Source: Alligator mississippiensis (lineage: Eukaryota > Chordata > Crocodylia > Alligatoridae). From it: a DNA stretch of 64,000 nt. Numbering within the stretch: position 1 is the first letter of the stretch; each line of letters opens with the position of its first letter. The stretch spans positions 4,222,001-4,286,000 of the forward strand of contig NC_081828.1 of the NCBI RefSeq assembly GCF_030867095.1, given 5' to 3'. This document shows positions 1 through 11,388 of the stretch, piece by piece. The notes beneath the pieces were generated by a model. That model made no database searches, was not told where the DNA came from, and saw only the letters and a program-made list of their open reading frames with translations. Position numbers and translations under genes: made by a program.

Positions 1-121
1 TAACATGAATTTTCTTTTTGTTGACCATCAGCAACTAAGGTTAAGTTTAGAAAACAGACAGGAGCTAAGGAATAAAGACTGTACGTGTTAAAATTACGAT
101 ACACTGCAAACTGACACCAAC

Positions 122-218
122 CTTCAAACTTCCCAGGGAGATGGTCTGTGGCTCTGGTTCTCTTTTTCTTTTTCCTTTTGCCATTATCTGGTATGGGGAA
201 AGGCTGACTGATGACCAT
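122..218 (-). CDS. MKNK1: MKNK1 N-terminal coding exon (polybasic region)
   Basis: On the minus strand this exon reads MVISQPFPIPDNGK, then RKKKKRTRATDHLPGKFE. That matches the N-terminus of MAP kinase-interacting kinase 1, recalled in human as GSSEPLPIADGD, a basic run, then RATDSLPGKFEDMYKL. In MNK1 the basic cluster (residues 14-20 of this exon) binds eIF4G and importin-alpha, so the kinase is brought to eIF4F, where it phosphorylates eIF4E Ser209, and is shuttled to the nucleus. The acceptor AG is at 220-219, after a pyrimidine-rich tract, and the donor is AAG|GTTGGT with GT at 121-120. The exon is 97 nt: 32 codons plus the first base of the next codon, which is Asp (GAY) in the family. 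The kinase domain exons lie off the left edge. The related MKNK2 is less likely, because it reads GKKKKRGRATDSFSGRFE here. The neighbour MOB3C supports MKNK1. Confidence 0.92.
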
Positions 219-2198
219 CTCTGTGTGGCAGAACATAAAGGTGGTTTTAATGTACAATCAAACCAACTGTATGTCAGAAGGCAGTGAACAGAGCCTTAAA
301 CCATCCACAACTGTCACTGCTTTTCTTCATCATAAGCAGACCAGCTCTCACTAAAAATCAGAAGAAACCTAAAAAGGCAATCGGGAAGCCGATTAGGTGG
401 GGAGTTGATAAAACAGAAAAATAACGTAAAAACAGAAACACAAGTAGGCAACCATCATAAAGCTACAGTGAACATTGCTCTGCCTCATGGGTGGTCAACC
501 TGTGGCGCAGGTGCCACAAGTGACATGGGCAGCTTCTGCGTGGCACGTAGCAGATGTGGAGAGGGAGCAGGGAGCACAATAGCAGATAGGGCAGGAAGCA
601 AAAAGCAAAGCAGATAGGACTGAGGACTGAGTGGAGTGATACTCGGGGAGGATGCGTGTTAACTGGTGGTATGTCTGCCAAAAAGGTCAGCCTCCACTGC
701 TAATACCATACCAATTGACACATATGTGACATGCTCAGTGGTTATCCTATCCCCGTAAATATTCAGTCCTCATGTGATTTGAACTATGCTCTTGACTTCC
801 AGCAAAGGAACTCGTTGCCACAAGATAATAAATACTATACTTCCTTACAACTTTATTTCACATCCTTTTATTTTGGGGAGAAAGGAGCTATAAAGCCTCT
901 GGATTTGCACCCCCTACCATTCTCTATTTCACATTCTTCTCCCTCTGAACAGAACTATTTAATTTTTTAATACTATTTCATACCTCTTGTACCATCCACG
1001 CTGGCCATGATAATTAGATCAGAGCTCAAACCATTAGCATGGTTTTGACAAAACCCTGTCAACCATTTTCCAGAACATTTGTCGGTAGGATTCCTGAACA
1101 GACCAGTATACTTAAAAAATAAATAAATAAATAAAAAATAAAAAAAAGAAATCTGTTACTGTGCTAAAAAAAGCAATGGACAAATCTCCTTGGAAGTCAT
1201 AATCTTGGACATACCGTCAGAAGAAGCAGAGCAGAGGTTAAAAAGGGAAAAACAAATGTTCACAGGATGCCTTTAAATTATTTATTTAAAAAAAAAAATA
1301 GTAGTTCATCTTTTCATTATCCCTTTAAAAAACTTAAGGGTTTTTTTTCCCTCTCTCTCTATAATAATTCTATGGGTCTTTTTTTTTAGTACAGGAGAAA
1401 CTATGAAGTAAATGACAAGCTACACAAAGTGCTGTCAACGTACAAGAAAACGAAACAGAAAAAAGCATTTTGCCTTGCCAACATCTTTCAGTGATGATAA
1501 TTATGGGTGTCACTTATAACTGCTGCATGTTATGTATAAAATTTTCAGACAAATGTTATTTTGAGATAAGTGTCTCATTAATGCTGGCTTACTGAAATAC
1601 TTAATGGAGCTTTCAAAGCCCAAACCATCTTCAGGTCTATAGTTAAAAGCCTCATCTTCACACCTGTAGCAGGATTTTTAAAGGGGGGGGGGGCTCGGTG
1701 GCTTAGTTCAAGGTGCATCTCAGCAGGTAACAATTTAGGGCAGGGATAGAATAGGATGTAAAGTGTGTAATATTACCAGCTTCTGAAACAACAAAGTCTT
1801 CCTTCTCTGAAGTCAAGACCCTTCAATGACTTTAGATTTTAACATGAAAACAAAGCTAGCCTTTGCAGTGAATTTTGAGCTAAATTTCATCTCAGTTAAT
1901 ATCCAATTTGAAACTGTAATTAGGCATTTTATTCTATAGTGCAACAATGCTGAAGCTAGAGAGGTTTTGTTTGCAGGAGGATTCTACTTACTGGGAAGGA
2001 TAAGGAAGAGTAAGTCATTAAAATGACATGGCATGCTGCAAGTCAAACTTAACAACTACATCCCACTGCACCGTGACCTTTCAGTGAATGTAATAGTTAT
2101 ATTGAAGACTGGCCGCTGTGACAGAGGAATTGAATCTACAAGTGGACAGAGAAGATATATTTCTTTGCTACAACTTCTTTTGCTGCCGGCTGGCTCAC
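219..2198 (-). other. MKNK1 intron
   Basis: This is AT-rich intron between the two N-terminal exons. It holds a hAT-like remnant (486-699), an A/T-rich simple tract of TAAA type near 1117-1150 and a short poly-G run at about 1683. I see no further exon in it. Confidence 0.6.
486..699. mobile_element. hAT-like short non-autonomous element (remnant)
   Basis: The left end reads CATGGGTGGTCAACCTGTGG. The right end, read in reverse, is CAGTGGAGGCTGACCTTTTT followed by GGCAGACATACCAC. Both resemble the CAGnGGTnnnCAACC terminal inverted repeats of vertebrate hAT elements. The flanking 8-mers match poorly, so the target duplication has decayed. Confidence 0.4.
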
Positions 2199-2225
2199 CT
2201 CTTTTATAATTACATACTGAACCAT
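2199..2225 (-). CDS. MKNK1: Likely MKNK1 start-codon exon, coding part
   Basis: This minus-strand stretch reads MVQYVIIKE and ends exactly at a strong donor, AAAAGAG|GTGAGCC (GT at 2198-2197). It joins in phase 0 to the exon at 218-122, giving ...IIKE|MVISQPF. The mammalian protein, as I recall it, begins MVSSQKLEKPIE|MGSSEP with the same Met-Val start and the same final Glu, so position, phase and length agree (9 codons against 12). The start context is GGTGGATGG, with G at +4 and at -3. A good acceptor (CTCCTCCTTAATTCAG, AG at 2320-2319) lies 93 bases upstream, which gives a 120-nt exon, 2318-2199. Residues 3-8 are not conserved with the recalled sequence, so the call rests on splice sites and architecture. 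Transcripts would settle it. Confidence 0.6.
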
Positions 2226-2318
2226 CCACCACAGTACTTCAGTTCCCCCATCAGACTCCAGCCCCAAGCGGCAGGGACAACTTCCTTAACATCAAGACGT
2301 TATTTATTTAGCTACAAG
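2226..2318 (-). other. MKNK1: Probable MKNK1 5' UTR part of the start exon
   Basis: This is the non-coding part of the proposed exon, between the acceptor at 2320-2319 and the ATG at 2225. In the frame opened by an upstream ATGGAG exon end (11394-11389) it stops after four codons (CTT GTA GCT AAA TAA). An upstream ATG joined here would therefore make only a six-codon uORF. Confidence 0.45.
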
Positions 2319-2504
2319 CTGAATTAAGGAGGAGTTGGCATTTTCAATTTCCATTCTATAGCAGACAGACATACGCATTTGGTTACGGGAGGGTTTTTTT
2401 TTCCTGCCTGGACTCTGCCATTTCCGTAGTATGCTATTTAATTGTTCTGTTTCATGGAAGCTACTTTAAGAGAAAAAGTCAGGGCAGGTTTCCGTTAATC
2501 TAGA

Positions 2505-2700
2505 CAGGTCCAACCTTTTCGGCAGGCATGCCACAAATTAACCACACGCACCCCACAAGTGTCACTCTGATCCTCTTCCCCAGCCCTATCTGCTGCTCTG
2601 CTTGTGTACCCGAACCCTTGTCCTTAATACACTGCTCTAATACACTATACCAGGGCATGGGGCTAGCAATGGCCTGAGATAACGCCCCCCGTTAGCCCCA
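2505..2700. mobile_element. hAT-like element fragment
   Basis: It begins CAGGTCCAACCTTTTCGGC followed by AGGCATGCCAC, like the terminal part of the element at 486-699 (inverted there). The right end is not clear. Confidence 0.3.
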
Positions 2701-2957
2701 CAATTTGTTTTAAGGGCTTTGCCTTCCTAATTGCATAAATTTGGGTGCAAGCACATATGAAAAATAAGTTTTTACCACTGATAAGATTGGACAGACTAAG
2801 GGAAACATTTATCTGTCATCAACAACAGCTTTACATTTGGGTTTGAGATTAAACCCCTTCTCCCACAGACCCGATCACCCATCTTTCCAACAGTCAATCC
2901 TGGATTTGGGAAAGGCAGTTTAAGGATGCAGGACGCTGACTCTTAAGATGCTCAGAG

Positions 2958-3162
2958 AAGAGGTCGGCAACTTTTTTTGAGCGATAGGACAACAACACAG
3001 CTCAGTCCTAGGCAGGCCTCTGCTTCTGACCTCGCTGCCATCACTTCTCCCCACCTCCATGCCTGTGGCCTATCCCAAAATTCCTCCTGCCACCGAAATG
3101 TTGCCGACATCCAGGCTTCACAGGCTGGATCCAGCCTACAGGCAGTAGGTTGCCAACCCCTG
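2958..3162. mobile_element. hAT-type MITE with paired ends
   Basis: The left end AAGAGGTCGGCAACTTTTT pairs with the right end GTAGGTTGCCAACCCCTG, close to the CAGGGGTCGGCAACC terminal repeat of hAT elements. The flanks GCTCAGAG (2950-2957) and GCCTAAAG (3163-3170) look like a decayed 8-bp target duplication. Confidence 0.5.
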
Positions 3163-4539
3163 GCCTAAAGCATTTATTAATGAAAAATGTCTTACTGATC
3201 ACAGCATTCAGCCCCTTTGAAACAGCTGGGTAAAGGATAATTGTCCTTTTTTTGTATGGGACTGTTTTCAAATGGACTGTTTTCAGACTAGAATCTGTTA
3301 AGAGCAGGAAAAATGACAGGTTTCATGATTCAGACACAGGTTCTGACCTTATCTTCCCTTCTACTGGGTCTTGACACTGAAGAATAATGTAACTCAAAGC
3401 AGCCCTCATCTTTACATGCAATATTCAGGGACAACGGGGCAGGCTAAGGAGAGTATGCTTTATGAACAGCAATTCTTTCAAGTCCCACATATTGCTGGTA
3501 TAGGGTCTTCTGCATCTAGAAGTAAATTGGTAGTAAAAGCTAACACTTAACCTGCGTGGTACTGAAAAAACCCAAGGGATGGGTCTGGGTACCTCAAAGA
3601 AGTCCCACCTCTGCTACAATGACCCCTCACAGCAGCCACTTTGGCCCAAACAAATCCATATGCCACAGGAAAAAGATAGTAAATACTAAAGAAAGAACAA
3701 GATCATCAGCCTACTACCAAAACAGCAAATAACCACAGGCTTCTCTGCGGGCAGAATACAATGCAATACATTTACAAGGATGCAAAGCCCTATAGTTTAA
3801 AACAATCCCCCCCCCCAAAAATCACTCAAACCCTAGGAAGAGTGACCCCTTTAAAAATATGCAGAAACTATACTATGTGAGAAAACTTTCTTTCCTTAAG
3901 AGCACTTGAAAATGACTGAGCAGAGAAGCAGACTTACTGCCCACAAGTGCATGTCAGCTACTCCACTGTAACCGTTCTCGTCCATCCATTGCTATCTTGC
4001 AGTAAAGCAAAAATAAAAGCTGCAAAAATTAGCCACCTGTTTTAATTTGGGAGAAATGATTGCAGTCCTGCTTCAACGCCATGCAGAAAAAGTGTGGATA
4101 GACAAAACGGTTGCAAAAGATTCAGGTGAACCAGGGTAGCTTCCCCTGCCACTTTTAAAGTGAAATATTTATCTGTCTGCACATCAACTTCTAACCTCGC
4201 TTTCCATAAACGAGTATTCTTCTCATCGTGTGCAAAATGCCAAAACCCAACAAAACCAAAAAACTCTTCACCTGGTTGGAAACAACTGGAGGTCACCTGG
4301 ACACATCAGTGACGGAGACCAATATTTATGAGACTTAAGCAGAGGAAGTAAATACCTGGTCTGTGTTGGAGTGACTTCACTGCACAAAAGGAGTTTGAAT
4401 AGAGAGCCAGACCACCATTTGCCTCGACAACAGGACTGGAAGTAAGATTATTCTGTAGCTGAAAAGAAACAAAAGCATATTTGGATTCACAAGTCTTCCT
4501 AGCTTTGCTGTATGTATTTCAGCGGGGCCTGCAGGCTCC

Positions 4540-4740
4540 AATAGGGCTTTGACCTCTTGTGTGTTAGGCTCTGTACAAACATATGGCAAAAGGCAGTCCC
4601 TGCGCTGACAGCTGTACAATCCAAAGGCAAGGTAGAAAACAGTATTAGTCCCATTTTAAAATTGTGGCATTGATGTGCAGAGATTTCCACGGTGACAAAT
4701 GCAAACAAGATCCCAGGACCCCAGAGATTGTCCCCTGAAA
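4540..4740 (+). repeat. Old amniote interspersed repeat tail
   Basis: It contains GTTAGGCTCTGTACAAACAT, then GGCAGTCCCTGCGCTGACAG and a TACAATCCAAAG run. I remember this word order from a common degenerate amniote repeat; the family was not assigned. Confidence 0.3.
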
Positions 4741-6132
4741 AGAAGGACCCCAATCCCAATTTCATCCCTGGTAACCAACAGTAAATTGACTGAGATAATA
4801 TCCACTGTCGTGGCCATGAGGGGGGAAGGGAAAGAGGAATGGTTCCACACCGTTTGGGGCTGACAGATCCCAAAACCAACACCCAGAAGTTCACTACTTG
4901 GAAACCGTTTCCAAGAACAAACACCGACAGCACAGTATATTCTCAGCCCACGGCAGTGAGTACTTACAAATATGTGTTATATACATAAATACACAAATTA
5001 CAAAATTCCCTGAACCTCTGAAAAATCAAGTAAGGAGACTCCTCCATCCAAAAACCCAAATAAGGAGACTTCTTCACCCACAACTGCAGCCCACTGTAAC
5101 CCTTCATAAAACCTTACTAATCAGGGCTTGAAAATCCTGAGTCTGCTTCTGCCGGCTAAACAGCACCAAGTAAAAGACTCTCCCTAGACATACGAGGAAT
5201 ACCCTGTACCTTCTGAGTAGGGCTAAAGCCTTTTCTTCCCAGGATTTGGGTTATTTTACAAAGGCCAAGATTATGACTCCAACATTTGGACTGCAGGCCT
5301 GCAAAGTACACACAGACATCCAATTAAAAGCAGCTCAACCTGCCAAAGTGCTGAACCCCTTCAACTCCCAAAGCCTTCAAGTGGGGTTGAGCATGCTCAG
5401 AGCTTTTGACAGTCAAGCCACATCAAGTTAAATCCATATTTAGATACATGAGAGTTTAACTTCAGGCATCTAGCATTAAAGTTTTGGCCAACGAAGTCCA
5501 GCCAAAATCTCCTCCCAATGCTCAGCTGCACAGCGGCCCTGGACCAGCCTCCACAGAGTATATCACGACACACGGCTGCGACGGTCAGACACGACTCATG
5601 TGGCAGGCAGGGATCCTGCTGGGGCATGCCAAGATCAGCAAGTTCAATGCTGCTTCATTGCAAACAACGCCAACAATTATGTCAACTCTGAAGGACAGCG
5701 CGCTGCCAGCAGCCAAAAGAGCTGCATGAGTTCAGAGAGAAAGCAGCCCCGGGAATAGTCATACTGGTCTTTCCAGCATCGCGTCAAATAGAGCATCTTG
5801 CTCTGCATGGCAACTGCTTCAGCAAAAGAGATCAGTTCAATAAAGAAATCGGTTTCAGATTCTGACCATGTATTTATATCGGGCATTTGACAAATGAAGC
5901 AGTGATAAAGTTTCCCGTGGGTCAGTAAAGATTACCTAGCCATCACAGCTAATTTGGGTTATGGCAGTCTTTCCCCAGGACAAAGATGAAATATAAAAGA
6001 ACACCCCTCTTTATCGCCACATCTTAGTAAGATTACAATATTCTGAAAAATTAAACACAAAGTTCAAGTGGTTAGACTTCAAGGAAAGCTAAAATAGATT
6101 AAAACTACAACTTAGCCTGCCACGAGCATTAC

Positions 6133-6303
6133 CTCGGCACTGTGCACTTTCCAACAACAGCCTTGGCCCTTCAGATTCCTGATGCAGGGATACGGAGCCA
6201 CAGCTTCTCCGCAGAAATGGGTCCAGAGGTTGCTCTTTGGGCCTGTCCCCTGTAACTGCCTCTGCTCTGATTTTGAACAAGCCATCTCTCCTGCATGCAC
6301 AGG
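6133..6303 (-). other. Candidate alternative 5' exon of MKNK1
   Basis: The minus strand has a fair acceptor (GGTTATCTGCAG, AG at 6305-6304) and a donor GCCGAG|GTAATG (GT at 6132-6131) bounding 171 nt, exactly 57 codons. One frame is open throughout, with Met codons near the start (MHAGEMACSK), and ends ...KVHSAE. If joined to the exon at 218 it reads SAE|MVISQ in phase 0, as the 2199 exon does. There is no recognised homology, so this may be a non-coding 5' exon, an alternative N-terminus or chance. Confidence 0.25.
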
Positions 6304-7037
6304 CTGCAGATAACCATCAAATGATTGCTCACCTACCCACTTTTCTGGGAAGATAACCGTGGGGTTTCCGTGGGTGCCGAGTCAGGCCTTCCAGCACTGG
6401 GTGGATCTCACACTTTGCAAGCTAGCAGGAAGATCGGGTTCCACCCACTCTCAATTCACTGTTTGTGCATAATTAGCCATGTTTGGACAGTAAAGAACAT
6501 TAACGCGACAGAAGACAAGATTTAAAAAACCCTATTAGGAGAAGGTAGCTTTTGCGTAGTATAAATATTAAGCAGCATTTTTTCCTCTTGATAAGATGTA
6601 CTTATATTTAAGATAGGCACTTTTACAGGCTTTTAAAGAAACTGGCTGTTTCCCAGACCACTCGCACAGTAGGGAAGACTCATTATCTCCACTGGACAGA
6701 TACGATAGCAAAATAAGGTTACCAGAATTGCACCAGATAATTTTATTAGTCCAAAGCATGCACAAAGCAGACTTGAAATGACTTAAAAAATAAGAGTAGA
6801 AATGATCCAGTTCACTTGTTTGTAAGGGGAAAAAGAGGTGGGGGAAGTGGAAAAGCCAATGGCCTGACTGCATTCAATTAAAAATCAATAATAAAGATGA
6901 AAGGGTATGGCAGTATAATTGAAGAACAAAAGAATAATTAAAAGAAAACACCATGTGGAAACCTTCTATGGGATTACAATCCAATTCTAATAGGATATAA
7001 ACTGCTTTGTGCATTGAAAACCATGTGTCAGTGTATT

Positions 7038-8213
7038 TAGGGTTATCATACATCTGGGTTTTCCCAGACATGCCCTTTTGGGTTTTTTTGAGTCCTCCTA
7101 TCTCTGTCCGGGTGAAATAGAAACCAATGTCCAGGATTTTGTTCTGCTTTGCTGGCAGGAGCAGCAGGGGAGGGCAACTGGAGGCAGGGGCAGTGCTGGG
7201 GCTGCAGTGGGGCAGGGGAGGCAGCTGCCCCTCCAGTGGGGGAAGGTGCGGGGGGCCCTTTGAGGGCAGCGGGGAGCTCTGTGGCCGGGCCGGCACCTGT
7301 GCTTATGTGGGCCAGGGGACCCCAGGAGACACTGCCTGGCAGGGAGGAAGTAGGGACATGGCCAGGGTGCCTGGCATGGTGCTGAAGCCTCCGCCGAGGG
7401 TAGGGGATGCCACAGGCATCCTCTCCTCTTCCCTCCAGCCGACACCGGGGCTGGACTTGCTTCCCCATCACCCACACAAATTGGAGCCACCAAGCTCCAG
7501 CCCAGTTGGGAGCAGCTGGGGGCCCTCTCTGGCAGGGCTGGGGGGAGCAGAAGGCTGCAGGTTGGTAGTGGGGGACACCAGCAGGGCTGGGGGGACAGGG
7601 GGCTGTAGGTTGGGTGTGAGGGGCACTGGCAGGGCTGGGGGGGGTGAGGGGGGCAGCAGCTGTAGGTCAGGAGTGCAAGGCACCAGCAGTGGCAGGGGGC
7701 TGCAGCTCAGGAGTCAGTGGCCGGGGGGTGGGAAACAAGGGACTGTGGATTGGGAGAGGGGCACTAGCAGGGCCAGGTGTCTAGGTCGGGAGTGAGGGGC
7801 AGCAGCAGGGTTGGGGCATGGGGCTGCCAGTTGGGAGTAAGGGGCACCAGCAGGGTTGGGGAGTGCAAGCTATGGGTCAGGAGTGCAGGGCACCGGCAGT
7901 GCCAGGGGGCTGCAGCTTGGGAGCGAGCGACTCGGGGGAAATGAGGGACTGGATCAGGAGTGAGGGGCACTGGCAGGGCCAGGTGTCTGCAGGTCAGGAA
8001 TGAGGGCCAGCAGCAGGGATGGGGGACTAAGGGGCACCAGCTTAGCCCAGGGAGGCAAGGGACAGTAGGTGTGGAGCGAGGGGCTCCGGTAGGGCCAGGA
8101 GTCTGTAGGTCGGGAGTGAGGGGCACTGCCAGGGCCAGGGGGCTATGAGTTGGGAGTGAGGTATCCTCCCGACAGGCATCCTCTTTTTTGGAACTGGAAA
8201 TATGGTAACCTTA
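7038..8213. mobile_element. 1.18-kb non-autonomous DNA transposon with perfect 8-bp TSD
   Basis: The left end TAGGGTTATCATACATCTGG and the right end, in reverse TAAGGTTACCATATTTCCAG, form terminal inverted repeats that run on into CCAGACATGCCC / GAGGATGCCTGTC. The insertion is flanked on both sides by AGTGTATT (7030-7037 and 8214-8221), a perfect 8-bp duplication typical of hAT-like transposition. There is no transposase frame. The interior is nearly all G-rich tandem sequence (7500-8160). It sits in the putative first intron of MKNK1, with its G-rich strand on the non-template side of a plus-strand reading. Confidence 0.75.
7500..8160 (+). repeat. G-rich minisatellite inside the transposon
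   Basis: Imperfect units of the kind GGGGCACnnGCAGGGnnnGG + GGCTGnAGGTYGGGAGTGAG, mostly about 50-65 bases, repeat about a dozen times. Runs of 4-7 G recur, so G-quadruplexes are possible. Long open frames across it are by-products of its composition. Confidence 0.7.
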
Positions 8214-8221
8214 AGTGTATT

Positions 8222-9620
8222 GAATTTACTTTCTTGAAGGAAGAAGGGGGACTCTTGCACTCTTCCTTCATGAAAATAATTGCAACAGGCAACAAAAAGG
8301 CTGCTTTTTGCTGCTGATCAAAGGCAATGGAATTCCAGTCGAAAGCAATGTCCATCAAGCCAAACTCCATTGCAAAATTACTTTGGTGCTCCAGAGATAT
8401 GTTATTTCAGAAGGGGAAGATAACCATAATTACACTTAAATTGACTTAAGCAAATCAGTTTCTCTGACCCTCAGGGCAGAAGGTTAAGTTATTTAAATTG
8501 AAGGAAAAAATATAGAGGACAAATTTCTTCCTACAGCCACTCAAAGCAAGAATCTTTCAGATTATCTTTTCATATTACTGAAGAATACTCAGAGGTGAAT
8601 ACTTTCTAGGAAGTGGATTTTTTTATTTCATACGACTACAAGATAAGAATTTTTCCTGCTCTTAAGAGACTGGCCAAAAATTATCAGATATGACATTTCT
8701 TACTTACGGAAATAAGGCTATCTAACATATTTCCTTACCAGCAATCTTACTTTCAGTTGCTAACTTTCAATCAAGAAATATTTCAAATACCAGAGCTACA
8801 AGATACTTATTTTTTATATTTTTTTTCCCAAAGCAGCTGAACTTGTGACAGAATTGGATGTGGGAACAGTACCAAGACACATTAAATCAGAAAATCATTA
8901 AAAAGCCAACTCAAACTCTACTGCCTTGGCACTTAGTGACGTGTCTCTCCAGTCTGGGTTGTTTAGATAAGCTCATCTGCGCTGTAGCACATCCAGGCAG
9001 GTTTGTTCCCTTTAAGTCAATACCCATATGACAGCATGTCTGTTTTATTTACAGAATGGTTTGACCATAAAACTACCACCATGTAAAAGCATGAAGGACA
9101 AGAGGTTTTTCTCTTGCAATGAACACACAGATTCTTCAAGTCCATCAAGGAAGAAGAACCATTATCAACTCAAAAAACACCCAAAAGTCAACTAAATAAA
9201 AAACACAAAGTGTGCCTTGCCTAACAAGTTTATCAGGTTCAGACAGAAACAAACAATGAAAATAAAGGTTGGTTAAGAATACCCTTAACAAGTTAGGCAG
9301 CAAAGGTAGCATGCATTTATATGTCTAATGTCCAGGATAATTTCAGTAGAGGTTCTGGGAGAAAACAGCCCTCTAGGCATTTTTTTTGGATGGGTTGTCA
9401 ACTAAAATGTGCCTCTGATTTTGGACACTTTGTTACGAGAAATATACTGAGAAAGTGGAAGAAATGCAAAGAACAGCAACAGATGTAAAAGGAGCCAGAC
9501 TGATTTCTGAAGGTGTTAAAGAACAATTAAGCTGTATGTACATATAGCCCCCTCCACAAGTTACAGGTACCGCATAATGAACTGGTTACCTGCACAATTA
9601 CCTGAAGAGCAGCTACACAT
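8222..9620. other. AT-rich MKNK1 intron, no gene seen
   Basis: Low-GC sequence between the 1.18-kb transposon and the ATTCG-rich repeat. There is no exon-like frame with splice sites and no repeat that I recognise. Confidence 0.4.
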
Positions 9621-9629
9621 GCCAAGTAG

Positions 9630-9860
9630 TAGGGGTGCGAGAAGCGGGCCCTATTCGATTCAGATTCGGATTCAGCCCGAATCAATGAATCAAATTGCTG
9701 TCCCTGATTCGGATCACTGCCCCGTTTCAATTTGGACGATTCTGAATCTGAAGATTCGATGCCTATTTGGATAATCAGCAATTAAGACAGACACAGCTTT
9801 AAGTTTTTTCTATGTACGTTGAGGTAGCAGGCACGGCTTGCAAATGCTGCAATGCTGGAG
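9630..9860. repeat. ATTCGG-rich interspersed repeat
   Basis: It begins AGGGGTGCGAGAAGCGGG, with repeated GATTCGGATTC / GAATCTGAAGATTCG words in both orientations. This looks like a reptilian DNA-transposon family, not assigned by name. The right edge is uncertain; GC-rich sequence to about 10070 may belong to it. Confidence 0.35.
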
Positions 9861-10402
9861 CACGTCGAGCATCCCACCGAAGTGCGGGGGTGGGGGCCAT
9901 CCACGTGCTCAGCGGCAAACCCTAAAGTGGACTGGAAATACTTCCGGTTTGCTTCCGGGTCTGCCTGGGAGCGCGCTGCCCCCCAGCCCTCCCCTGCATC
10001 TGCCCAGCTCGGTGATGGGCTGCAAGGGAACCACTCTGCGTCCCAGCAGCCATGAGGCACGGCTGTGATCTACCAGTCCTGCAGATGTGTGGCACCCCTG
10101 GAGCTGGGAGACTGCGCCAGCTGAGGGGGCTTCCTGCCACAGAAACTTGTGTCTTGCTGGTGCAAGGGGAGACTGGAATCGGGCTCTCCCTGCATCGGCA
10201 ACAAGGCAGGATGGGACCTAATGCACAATCCCACAATCGTGCCTCCTGCCTTTCACATGTGGCAGGGCAGGAGTTGTGACTGTGTGGATCCTTCATTAGA
10301 TCCCATTGAGTCTTTACCTGCACAAGTAGAGGGGGCCTTAGAGACCGAATTCCCCCCTGAACCAAGAATACACATTTTCATAGGACTTACAAGGGTCTAG
10401 AC

Positions 10403-10622
10403 CAGAGGTTTCCAAACTTTTTCTTATCACCTACCTACTTTGTGATTCACCAGCTGCCTGCATATCCCCTACCAGCATACATTTTATATTTTAACCCCTT
10501 AAATGATGATTATTATAACAAAAATTAAATCTGCCATTGTGCAATTTCTCCCGCGTGCCCCCCGCAAAGCTGTCTTGCGTACGTACCCCAAGGGATACAC
10601 ATACCACAGTTTGGGGACCCTG
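10403..10622. mobile_element. hAT-type MITE with near-perfect TSD
   Basis: The left end CAGAGGTTTCCAAACTTTT pairs with the right end AGTTTGGGGACCCTG. The flanking 8-mers GTCTAGAC (10395-10402) and GTCTGGAC (10623-10630) differ at one base. The element is 220 bp with no coding content. Confidence 0.65.
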
Positions 10623-11029
10623 GTCTGGACATTTGTACAAAATGTGCTGAAAGCAGTTAGAGCGACGTCGACGCTCTACACACTTTACCTTAGGATTGCA
10701 GCGGAAGTTCTTCAGTTCTGCAATTTTACTTTGCCTCATTACATCTGGCATCTGGAAAGGATAAAGAACATCTTTTGGAAGGACGTCAGGAAAAAAAGAA
10801 AATTCCCCGATTCCTCCAAGTCGACAAAACAGACTTCTGCTCAGACCAACTTCTGGTGTAGCCTCTTCATTCGTTAAAAAAAAACAACAACACACCATCT
10901 AATTCACAAATCGTACAACGTGCAAGGAGAAAAATCATCCTATAGTTTAAAACAAGCAAGAAAGCAGTTCACGTGCAAGAGCTACTGGTGTCCAGAAGAC
11001 AAGGCGGGGCGCAGGCCCTGGGCACCATC

Positions 11030-11335
11030 TTGGGGCACCCCGCAGCACCCCGGCAGGGTCTCGGGGCACCCCACGGGCCCTGGACACGAATTTGGGGCAC
11101 TCCGCGGCACCCCTGACGGGGTCTTACGGCACTCCGCAGCACCCCGGCAGGGTCTCGGGGCTCCCCGCAGACCCTGGACACGATGTTGGGGCACCCCGCG
11201 GCACCCCTGACAGGGTCTCAGGGCACTCGCGGCACCCCTGAAAAGATCTCAGACCCCCTGGAAGGATCCCCGGGCCCCCCACGGCACCCTGGACAGGATC
11301 TCGCAGCACCCCTGAAAGGATCGAGGGCCCCCCTA
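11030..11335 (+). repeat. GC-rich minisatellite beside the promoter
   Basis: Degenerate copies of GGCACCCCTGACAGGGTCTC and GGGGCACCCCGCAGCACCCC recur about nine times, in higher-order units that include CCCTGGACACGATGTTGGGG. It lies directly downstream of the candidate MKNK1 first-exon donor on the minus strand, so it would be at the start of intron 1. Confidence 0.6.
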
Positions 11336-11388
11336 GGCCATAGGGCGGGTTGCGGGCAGAGGGTCACGATCCCGGCCCGGGACCCTAC

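Larger units (their letters stand above)
2319..6132 (-). other. MKNK1 intron (upstream of the start exon)
   Basis: No gene is seen. It contains one short DNA transposon with both ends (2958-3162), part of another (2505-2700) and an old repeat tail (4540-4740). A small imperfect duplication of an AAGGAGACT-CTYCAYCCA unit lies at about 5030-5085. An open minus frame at 5677-5886 was examined and not accepted. Confidence 0.45.

Noticed and set aside
5677..5886. Minus-strand frame starting MPDINTWSESETDFFIELIS
   Set aside because: It looks protein-like, but no matching acceptor and donor pair and no recognised family; could be an untranslated exon but unsupported.
7127..7795. 222-codon open plus-strand frame
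   Set aside because: Lies in the G-rich minisatellite; low-complexity Gly/Arg/Ser product, no domain, other frames are open too.
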